Source of the DNA: Alisma plantago-aquatica
Lineage: Eukaryota > Streptophyta > Magnoliopsida > Alismatales > Alismataceae
Length of the DNA: 64,000 bases
NCBI GenBank assembly: GCA_963693085.1
Contig: OY856412.1
Span: 1,129,070,744-1,129,134,743, forward strand
Reading direction: 5' to 3'
The stretch's first letter is position 1. Each line of letters opens with the position of its first letter. The translations under genes were made by a program, and so were the position numbers. Of this stretch, positions 55,521 to 64,000 are shown one piece after another. The notes beneath the pieces were generated by a model that was not told the origin of the DNA, ran no database searches, and saw only the letters and a program-made list of their open reading frames with translations.

Positions 55521-55704
55521 GAAAATTAGATTTATTTTTCTACATTTTATAAATTATTGTAAACAAGTTGAATTGTGCATAATGTGAATTTGAAAAACAT
55601 GTAGCAAAATAATAATTTATTCAAGATTTATCAATAAGTAGGCTTATGAAGCAACATGTTTGATGAAGGCAGGTAAAGAAGCAAGTCCAAGAGAAAAGGA
55701 TTGG
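55521..55704. other. Short AT-rich link between the 5S-like segment and LINE L
   Basis: No ORF or repeat is recognised. It could include the 5' untranslated part of LINE L. Confidence 0.35.
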
Positions 55705-55710
55705 AGGTGT

Positions 55711-56836
55711 ATCTTGGAATATTGGCTCTTTGATAGGAAAATATTTGGAGATAGTAGATACCATGATGAGAAGAAAAGTCAATATACTTGCTTATAGGAA
55801 ACTATGTGGATAGGGGAATGTTGTAAAGAGATTGGAGACACAAGATACAAAATCTGGTATACAGACATTGATAAACATAGAAATGGCATAGGTATTATTG
55901 TTGATAAGGTGTTGAAGGATGATGTTTCCAAGGTCACTAGGATGTGTGATAGAATCATAGCTATCTAGGTCGTTCTTGGGGGAACAATTTTTAACATTAT
56001 TAGCGCTTATGCCCCCCCAAGTTGGCCTTAGTGAGGAGGCTAAGAAGGATTTTTGGGATAACATGGATGAATTGATGCAAGGAATACCAATAGAAGATCA
56101 TTGTTGGGAGTGATTTAAATGGCCATGTGGGGAGTAGCAATGATGGATTTGAGAGAGTTCATGGTGTTTTGGATATGGCAGTAGAAACGGAGAAGGAGAG
56201 ATCGATTTTGCAGTTGCATATGATATGATTTTGGCAAACACCCATTTAAAGAAAAAATGATCTCATAAGATTACTTTCAAGAGTGGGAAGAACTGTAGAA
56301 AAATTGATTAACTCCTTACAAGTCAGGATGATCAAAAAGTATGCAAGGACTGTAAAGTTAATCCTGGTGAAGAAATCACAACCCAACGTAGGTTGATGGT
56401 TTTAGATATTAACATGAAGATGAATAAAGGCAAGCATAAAAAAATCAAGATAGCAGGTTCAAGTGGTGGAATATCAAAGGAGAAAAGTAATTGACCTTTC
56501 ATGATAAACACATCAAGGAGGGAATTTGGAACTTACAGTCTGACATCGACACTATGTGGCATAACATGAGCTCCTACATAACAAAAATTTCCAGAGAGGT
56601 TTTGGGGGAGTCCAAAGGTTGTGGGGCTCCACAAAAAGAGACTTGGTGGTAGAATGATGAAGTACATAAGGCTATTAAATTGAAAAGGGAGATCTATAAG
56701 AGCTTGCCCAAATCTCGAGATGATGAAAAGTTCTAAGGATACAAGCAAGAAAAGAAAGAAGTGAAAAAGGTTGTTCAGGAGGCAAGGTCTAGATACTTTG
56801 ATGATATTTATAAGAAGTTGGACACTACAGAAGGGG

Positions 56837-56838
<2 letters not shown>
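55711..56838 (+). pseudogene. RTE endonuclease domain and linker (LINE L)
   Basis: The translation across frames reads SWNIGSL (AP-endonuclease start), NGIGIIVDK, DRIIAI, NIISAYAP and GSDLNGHVG, the last being the catalytic D-x-N motif region. It then gives KITFKSGKNCRKIDYLLTS and the linker REVLGESKGCGAPQKETWW, ending at KLDTTEGE before the microsatellite. Single-base problems include an extra C in the run near 56013-56019 and stops near 55968, 56259 and 56650. In RTE elements this domain nicks the target DNA. Confidence 0.82.

Positions 56839-56903
<65 letters not shown>
56839..56903. repeat. (TA)n microsatellite, about 32 units
   Basis: A pure AT dinucleotide run of 65 bp lies inside the RTE reading frame, between the endonuclease/linker and the RT. 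It probably grew from a short ATAT seed within the ancestral coding sequence. Confidence 0.97.
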
Positions 56904-56905
<2 letters not shown>

Positions 56906-58560
56906 GGCTCATACAAGAGAATGGAAAGGAAGAGACTTGAGTCAAGTAAAATGCATCAAGAATGAAGATAGTAGAGTGCTAGTAAAGGACAATGATATCA
57001 AGAACCAATGGAGAAATTACTTCCCTAAGCTTTCCAATGGAGATATTGTCAATAATGTTAGAGACTCGTGTGATAGGGATACAAGAGATGTCATTTACAC
57101 ACGAAGAGTTGCACATTTTAAGGTCAAGAATGCCTTGAAAAAGATGAAAATGAGAAAGGCATGCAGACCAGATGATATTCCCATTGATGTATGGAAGATT
57201 ATGGCGGATGAAGGAGTTATGCGATTAACAAATTTATTTAACAAGATCATGAAGGAAAAGAAGATGTCATATGAGTGGAAAAATTGTACTATAGTCCCCA
57301 TCTACAAGAACAAAGCTGATGTTCAGAGCTACACAAACTACAAAGGTATCAAGTTGATGAGTCACAAAATGATACTTTGGGAAAGGATTATTGAGCTGAG
57401 GCTAAGATCTATAACACAAATATCAAACAACCAATTTGGTTTCATGCCTTGTAGATCAACGACATATGCCATTTTTCTGATAAGGAGGCTTATGGATAAG
57501 TACAAGGAAAGAAAAAGAGATCTTCACATGGTTTTTATCGATTTGGAAAAGGCTTATGATCGATTACCCAAACAAGTGTTGTGGATGGTTTTGAGGAAAA
57601 AGAGTGTGCCAATCCAATACATTGACTTAATTAAAGACATGTATGGTAGCTCTAATGCAAGTGTGAGCACTCTTGGAGGTGAGACACCAACATTTCCCAT
57701 CACAGTTGGGGTACACCAAGGATCCACACTCAACCCATATATGTTCATTCTGGTTATGGATGAGTTGAAAAAGAATGTTCACGATGATGTTCCTTGGTGT
57801 ATGTTATTTGCTGATGATATTGTATTGATTGACGAAACCAAAAATGGTTTTAATGATAAAGTTGAACTTTGGAAAAGGCATTGGAATCAAATGTATTGAT
57901 GATTAGTAGAAGAAAAACTGAGTACATGCATTGCAATTTCAGCCGATCTCACAATGTGAGTGGTGGTGCCAAGTTGGATAGAGTAGATATACCAAAATGT
58001 GATAAATTTCATTACTTGAGCTCTATCATTGAAATAGATGGGGATGTCCAAAATGAAGTGGGTCATAGGATCACTATAGGATAGTTGAAATGGAGGAGTG
58101 CAACTGGAGTATTATGTGATCAAAAGATCCGTCTCAAACTAAAAAGCAAGTGTTATAAAACTACTATACGGCCAGCCATGCTCTAAGGGAGTGAATGTTG
58201 AGCGGTGAAGAAATAAGGACTCAACAAGAAGGAAGTGGCTGAAATGCATATGTTGAGATGGATGTGTGGGAAGACAAGAAAAGATCACTTGAGAAATGAC
58301 TATATCAAGAATAATGTGGGGGTGGTGAACATTGAGGACAAGTTGTAGGAGGGCCGACTCAGATGGTATGGACATATGCAACGCAGACCGACTAATGCAC
58401 CTATATGAAGCGATACTATTGAAGCAGGCACAATTAATAGAAGAATTAGAAGGCCTAAATTAACATGGGAAGAGCTTATAAAGAGAAATTTTAAATCTCT
58501 ACATCTCAACTAGATCATGACCCATGATAGAGCTGAATGGAAAAGAAGGATCCATGTAGC
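56904..58560 (+). pseudogene. RTE reverse transcriptase (LINE L)
   Basis: The frame 56904-57899 is open for 331 codons. It shows WRNYFPKLSNGD, KMRKACRPDDIPIDVWK, NYKGIKLMSHKMILWERIIE, NNQFGFMPCRSTTYAI, HMVFIDLEKAYDRLPKQVLW, VGVHQGSTLNPYMF and FADDIVLIDE with the catalytic FADD at 57807-57818. A frameshift near 57870 leads to KTEYMHCNFS (57869-58084), followed with stops by RPAMLYGSEC-like, EMHMLRWMCGKTRKD and RLRWYGHMQRRP blocks to about 58560. The core RT looks well preserved; the C-terminal part is broken. Confidence 0.92.
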
Positions 58561-58620
58561 CGACCCCGACATAGTTGGGAGTGAGGCTTAGTTGATGATG
58601 TTGATGATGATCATCATCAT

Positions 58621-61600
58621 AATATAGTATATTGGGACCCACCACACATGTTATATAGGTTGAGTGACCACTTACATGGAGAGGAAGGAGAACAATCCCC
58701 AACACAAGCTCCTCTCATGTCACTCATTTGAAAAGAGATAAACCATGAATTAATTGAGTTCTATAGATACCACCACCTATACAAGGATGACTATGGTCTC
58801 TCAAAATGCAAAACTACAACTATAAACAAATGATTGTAGGACCCATCACTTGTGTTGACAAGTACCTTCACCCTAGTACCCATAGTGGCAGGTAACTTCC
58901 AAGAGCCACAACCAGGTCCAACAACATTCCCAACAAGACTAATCACAACTGATAAAAAACCATAAAACCACACTCAATAAGAAAGAAAAAACCTCTTTAG
59001 TTGTTACTAAGGACACCTAGACTACACATATTATGTAGTTTTTATGAACTAATGGTAACATAGAAGGTCCAACCAAATTGTATAACCTTAACACTTACGA
59101 AAATCAAACACATGATGAAAACTTATGCATATCATATACTGAAATAATAACCTTATATAATCTTTGCTATACACATAAAATACATGCATGTTCAATATTT
59201 TGAAGGAGATTAAACACTCTTATCATATTATATCAGGTTAAACCGGACTACATAACCAAGTAATAATGAACTAAAACAAATATATAGCATACATATAACT
59301 AAGTAGGAAAGAGAGGTGACAAACATGATGATCTTTAATACGCACCCATGACTGAGTGTGCATGACATGTCTCTAGGACCCTAACATAGACCAACAACCA
59401 TATATGGCTAGTGGATTCCTAGACAAGTACTAATTCAACAATTTTATATGAGTTTTCTACCTCATTGAATGGGTACTCTCACTTTGAACTTAAACATGAT
59501 ATAAAGATCTCAGTTGCAAATTATGGTAAGATTATTATTAACTAAATAATTACAAATTATTATAAACATTTATATATAGTTCCAATCACATTGTAGGGTA
59601 TATTGGTTAAAAAAATATTTATTAGTAAATATTATATACAAAGATCGATCATATATTTTAGGGAAAGGATACAAATATGAAAGATTTTAAAAGGCACATC
59701 CCTTTCAATTAATCATCTTACTCATCATTTACTTATAATATATTCATGAATCATCTTACTTGCTTCAAAGACCTGGGGAAAGAATTCTACCTGCAACCCA
59801 ACATCTTTTCCTAATTATATACCTCACAACCATTGGAGTTGAAGCAAAGTAACATTCTTCACAAGGGAAAGGGTTAAAGAAATAGTTCAAACATTTACCC
59901 AACACTGTCCAGGAATATCTCAACACCCATTACCTCCCTCCTATATTTAAGTACAGATAAGCCCCTTATCAACTTATACACAAAATAGGAGTCATGCATA
60001 AAGCCAATCATCTATTAGACAAACTATGGCCAAAAAATGATATGTCCTCTCTCAATGGTCAATAACAACAAACGCTAAGGTGTTAGTTATAATGAAGGCC
60101 TCTCGTCACACTAAAAAAAAACAAGAGTACCATGAAGGAAATATTAGATAAGTACACGAGTCATGCTCCAGAGTTTAGTTAAAGTTAAAACTTGCAATCA
60201 GTTCAACCCAAATTGAGTTATTCCACTACTTTATTGGAGTGTCATTATATCACATCTTCTCTTTATTGAAACTTGTGCAAATAAAAAGAATATTTCCTTT
60301 CACAACATCATCTTGAATAAGGAATCAAGAAATCATTGATATGTAGTATGGATCAACACATCTGTCATGGAACTGTTCTTACCCCAATCCCAATCTCACA
60401 ACCTAGACAATGATAAAGGGATTGTAGTGCTTGTCCCTGAGTGGCCCAATGGGTTCTATCACACTGGCATGTACAATAAGAAATAATAACTCAAAAAACT
60501 GGATATTTAAAGAACAACTAACCCAATATGGAGATTTGATCAATATATCTTTGTCATCAAAGTGTATGAGTGCGGAAGCAATCTTATTCAGTATTCCATT
60601 TGTATTGCCTAAAATTAAGACACAATCATGCAATTGCACGATACACTATCAAAATCAAGCAAAGTGATTTATAACAAAATAGTATACTTGGCAGGACTAA
60701 ATTTCAAAAGAATAACAAATGATTTTCAAAAACCAATATCATTTAAGAAAATGTTTGTTATTCAATGATTCAATTTTTATTATGATTTCCCATTATGCTA
60801 TAATTTGAAAAGCATGCTTATATATTTTGTCTGACTCTATTACTCCAACACGATGGGAAAGGTCACTAGGCTCCTTCTCACCATAGGAACATAGGAGACC
60901 AATGTACAAGTCCCACCTCCAAATGAGGGGGTTGTTGCACTCAATATCAACACTATCAACATTATCAATATCATCATCATTATCAATATACTGGCAGTCA
61001 TAATGGGCATGCAATTTATGTTTTCATGTTTTTCAAAATATAGTATAGAAAAATAGAAGACTAATCATAGGGAATAGTATCTCATCCAAGTAAGTAGCCA
61101 AGTACACAATTAAGAGATACATAAAAGTATTTTTATTGCAACCAAAGAGGAGGTATAATAGTGTACCTTTCACCGAGGATTTCAAGTATAGATCAATTGA
61201 TAATAGGTCGAGCCTTCAAGTTAGATACTAAAACACAATATTTGGATCAAGGGTCAAGATCAATTTATTTGGATATCATGTTTCAATATTCAAGATTAGG
61301 GTTACATTTTCCTAGGTTAACCTTAGGGTTTGGTCATCCACTCATGATCCATATAATATCAATATGTCTAACATTTATTTCAAGTGTACAATATATTTGA
61401 GTGTGAATGACTTACCTAGGTTTTCTAGGATCATATGTGTTAACCCTAATTTATGATTTTTATACAAGTCATCATCACATTTCTAGATCACCATCATGAT
61501 AACTAACATCATTGTAATTCAAAGATCAATTTGATTAAAATAGAGTCATGAATCATACACATGATCAATCTTTCCACAAGATTTAGATCCATTATCACAA

Positions 61601-61899
61601 TATAAGGGTTAACCCTTAGTTAAATGTACATTCTAGGATATGTATAATTTATAAGATCAGATCTAAACTCATATTTTGTCAATTTTGGTCTCAAGATGAT
61701 CATTAGAGTCAGAATTAGGGTTTCATAAGGGTTAATCATCATTATTGATCCATTAGATAGACTAAATAAGCAAGAGATCAGATATAGGTATATCAGTGAG
61801 CATCATTTGGAATCAGATTTCAAAAGTAATTTTAGTCGTTTCATTGGAGTTTTTATCAAAATCGACTATTTACTCGAATTATTTGGAGTCAGTATGTAT
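58621..61899. other. Long AT-rich region without recognisable genes
   Basis: About 3.3 kb. The open frames do not exceed 79 codons and match nothing I know. I see no LTR pair, RNA gene or tandem array. The right part may already belong to the LTR of element M. Confidence 0.4.
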
Positions 61900-63202
61900 T
61901 AGATACGATTTAAATAAGATTCGATCATATTACTCATTTTCTGAGTAGAGAGGAGCAAAAATACCTTAATATGGAAAAATGAGGGTCATCAGATGTGCAA
62001 GGAATGGCCCAGATTAAGCCACGTGAGCTAGGTGGATCACTTTATCAAATGTTTGGTTCAGGCCTTGGCTTCATCGGTTCAAATCTTGATTTTGACCGGT
62101 TCTTGGCCGGTTCGGTCCTAGTTGGACCCCCTTCTAGACCGGTCGGTTCTTCATCCCTCCCCTTCCTCATGCAAACCTTGTGTGAGCCCAAGAATAGGGC
62201 AGAGGGATCGCCAATGTGGAACAACTCTAGAAGAAAGACTGGGTGAGGGAGGCTGCACGCAGGCTGTCCCAGTCTGCCACCACCTCATGGACTCGATGGG
62301 AGCCAAAGAAAGGGAGCGGGAGGTGCATAGCAGGAACGCCCCAAATGGGCTTGGCGGCGGCACAGATCTGGAAGCAGAGAATGATGTGGAGAAATCAAGG
62401 TATTTTAGGCCAAATGAGAGTATGGAAGATGGGGGAAACCACTGCAGAATGATGGGAGGAGTCGTATCCAGAGGTCTTTATTGCAGTTTGGGCTAGGGTT
62501 CGGGCTAGGGGACTCCTTGGTGGCAGGAACGACCGCAGGAGTGAGAATAGGAGGTGAGGATATCGTTTTGGCAGCTGTATAGAGCATGAATGGTGGTCAA
62601 ATTAGGATTCAAACAATTTGAATTTGTGAGATGAACCTTCCCTCTCGGTTGGAACTTTGAATTAGGGTCTTAGGCGTGAGATTTTGCTTTTGGCCTTCAT
62701 TTACTCCTCATTGCTGATTGTAGGAGGTAGAAGATGGGTCGGTGGCCATAGGATCTGGCCTGGATCCGTGAGATTTAGATCCAAGGGCCCTAGATCACCC
62801 CCGACCATTTACCCAGATTGTTGACTTGGAAAAGCCAAATAAAAGGCAAAAAGAAGGGTATTTAAGGCATTAACTTCAAGAATTAATAGAAAATCGTAGG
62901 AATGTCCAATTTGAGTGAAATTTGGATCATAACTTCACAAAAAGTAAAGAATATTTATAAAAAGTTTGAGAACAAAAAGATGAAGTTTTATGGATCAATT
63001 TTCTTCTTTGGACAAAGTGATCAATTAATCAAATTTGTGGTGTTATAATGTGTATAAGGTTCACATTGGTCACCATATTTTGAGTTTGAGTCTCCACATT
63101 GATTAAGAAGATAAGAAAAATAATAATTTGAGACCATTAGTAGGTATAATGATGTCAAAAGAGTAATTAATTCATAATAGTGCTAAATTCCACTTTGTCA
63201 CA
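61900..63202 (-). repeat. Probable gypsy LTR (element M), right boundary certain
   Basis: At 63202 the minus strand goes from TTTTGGGGACAAAATTCC and the purine tract AAGGAGGGAAGGA into TGTGACAAAGTGG. This is the usual 3' boundary of Tekay/Reina-type gypsy elements. Leftward the minus strand shows a GGGCCCTTGGATCTAAATC word typical of plant LTRs and then a GC-richer leader-like part (62000-62560). The far end and the partner LTR were not found, so the left limit given is only a guess. Confidence 0.5.
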
Positions 63203-64000
63203 TCCTTCCCTCCTTAAAAAGGAATTTTGTCCCCAAAATTCAAAACAACCTCAAAAATTGGGATTATTCAACCTAAGTCATTTCCTCAGATATTGGGGTA
63301 TCCTTGAGTATAAAATCAAAATCATATCCTCCAATTTCAAGTAATCCAATAATCATAATTGAATTATCATGTTTCATATCATAACCAAATTGGTATCAAT
63401 ATCATTTATCATTGAGCAATTGAGTATCAAGGTCAATATATAATCATTGAAAGTCATAATATGGGTCACAAATATGGAAAGCATCCATTGATAAAAAATT
63501 TGGAGAGATCATATTTTAATTCAAACAAATGGAATTCAAGTGTGCAAGATGACTTTCAATCCCAATATCTCAGGGTCCTAGCCTCTACATTGGCCTAGGT
63601 GGGGTTATACACCCATGATTTGAGATTTCATATTTCAACATTTTGAGACCACATCATACTTTCAATATCATTATTTTGAGCTCAATATCAATGGGAAGGT
63701 CCCACCCTAGTCCTAATGAGAGCTAAACCCTAAGTCATTAATCGAGAGGGTCAATATAGTCATCATTTCAAATTTCAAGATTTGAGATTTTGAAGTCATT
63801 AGTCATGTATCTAGTATGATCTATAGATCCAAATAATGTGAACATAGGATTTGTATCATTATTGAGATATGATAATCGCGAGTCACATTATTATATATCA
63901 GTATCAAGAGTTGAGATTTTTGGACATAAAAATCATAGATCCAAAATTTTGAAACTGGGGTTTAGATTCCTATTTAGACCTTAGGGGATATCATTCATCT
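63203..64000 (-). mobile_element. 3' internal part of gypsy element M, decayed
   Basis: This is directly upstream (minus strand) of the purine tract at 63203-63216. The last 100 bases could be the end of a chromodomain reading (FLRLF before the tract), but stops are frequent and the call is weak. The rest, running off the window, is AT-rich and unreadable. Confidence 0.4.

Larger units (their letters stand above)
55705..58620 (+). mobile_element. RTE-type LINE L
   Basis: Endonuclease and RT domains of a plant RTE element lie on the plus strand in the correct order. The 3' end is the simple GTTGATGATGTTGATGATG tail (58590-58615) that ends plant RTE elements. The element seems nearly full-length in its coding part, but stops and frameshifts occur throughout, and a TA microsatellite interrupts the frame at 56839-56903. 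No target duplication was found. Confidence 0.88.

Noticed and set aside
1..64000. CRISPR arrays, bacterial operons, tRNA genes
   Set aside because: No evenly spaced short repeats, ribosome-binding-site-led operons or cloverleaf sequences were seen; tRNA-like words are LTR primer-binding sites.

Overview
The window is nuclear DNA of a flowering plant. It is almost entirely transposable elements at different stages of decay. The organism call rests on plant-type LTR retrotransposons (copia, a Tekay/Del-like chromovirus, an Athila-like gypsy relative), plant L1 and RTE LINEs, tRNA-Met and tRNA-Asp type primer-binding sites, and a 5S rRNA-like segment matching the plant gene. I see no intact host protein-coding gene and cannot name the species.

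Layout. (A) 135-6838, minus strand: a complete but broken Ty1/copia element with target duplication TCAAT. (B) 8394-19787, plus strand: an Athila-like LTR element with two 1795-bp LTRs and target duplication TAAGT. It carries gag, a large second ORF and a third ORF resembling Ulp1 (peptidase C48), but no reverse transcriptase, RNase H or integrase. (C) about 19966-24123, plus strand: fragments of another copia element. (D) 24124-34523, minus strand: a gag-only SIRE-like copia element. Its left LTR is split by (E), an L1 LINE at 25242-28825 (minus). (F) 35594-46319, plus strand: a Tekay/Del-like chromovirus with 2.7-kb LTRs, target duplication ATATC and recognisable gag, protease, RT, RNase H, integrase and chromodomain. 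(G) 47250-48161: a diverged chromovirus-type LTR remnant. (H) about 52395-54995, minus strand: an RTE LINE split by (I), a 1.55-kb ORF-less L1-like retro-insert with a 16-bp target duplication. An 80-bp minisatellite and a 5S rRNA-like segment follow. (L) about 55705-58620, plus strand: a second RTE LINE whose reading frame holds a 65-bp TA microsatellite. (M) near 61900-63202: the LTR edge of a minus-strand gypsy element running off the right end.

How the parts relate. The elements do not form a pathway; they are nested insertions whose order can be read from target duplications and interrupted repeats. E is younger than D, I is younger than H, and B and F are fairly young (LTR pairs about 95% alike by eye). 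A is older (roughly 85%). Stops in B's gag are mostly TAG, plus TGA, which fits decay of methylated CHG and CG sites.

The most unusual object is B. It is a pol-less LTR element whose third ORF seems to hold two tandem Ulp1-like folds, both lacking the catalytic cysteine. Its 1.2-kb spacer between gag and ORF2 is packed with a TATCGGGC/GCCCGATA motif also present in the LTR, and it contains a TATAAATA box like the one in the LTR. These observations come from reading alone and need profile searches and alignments.
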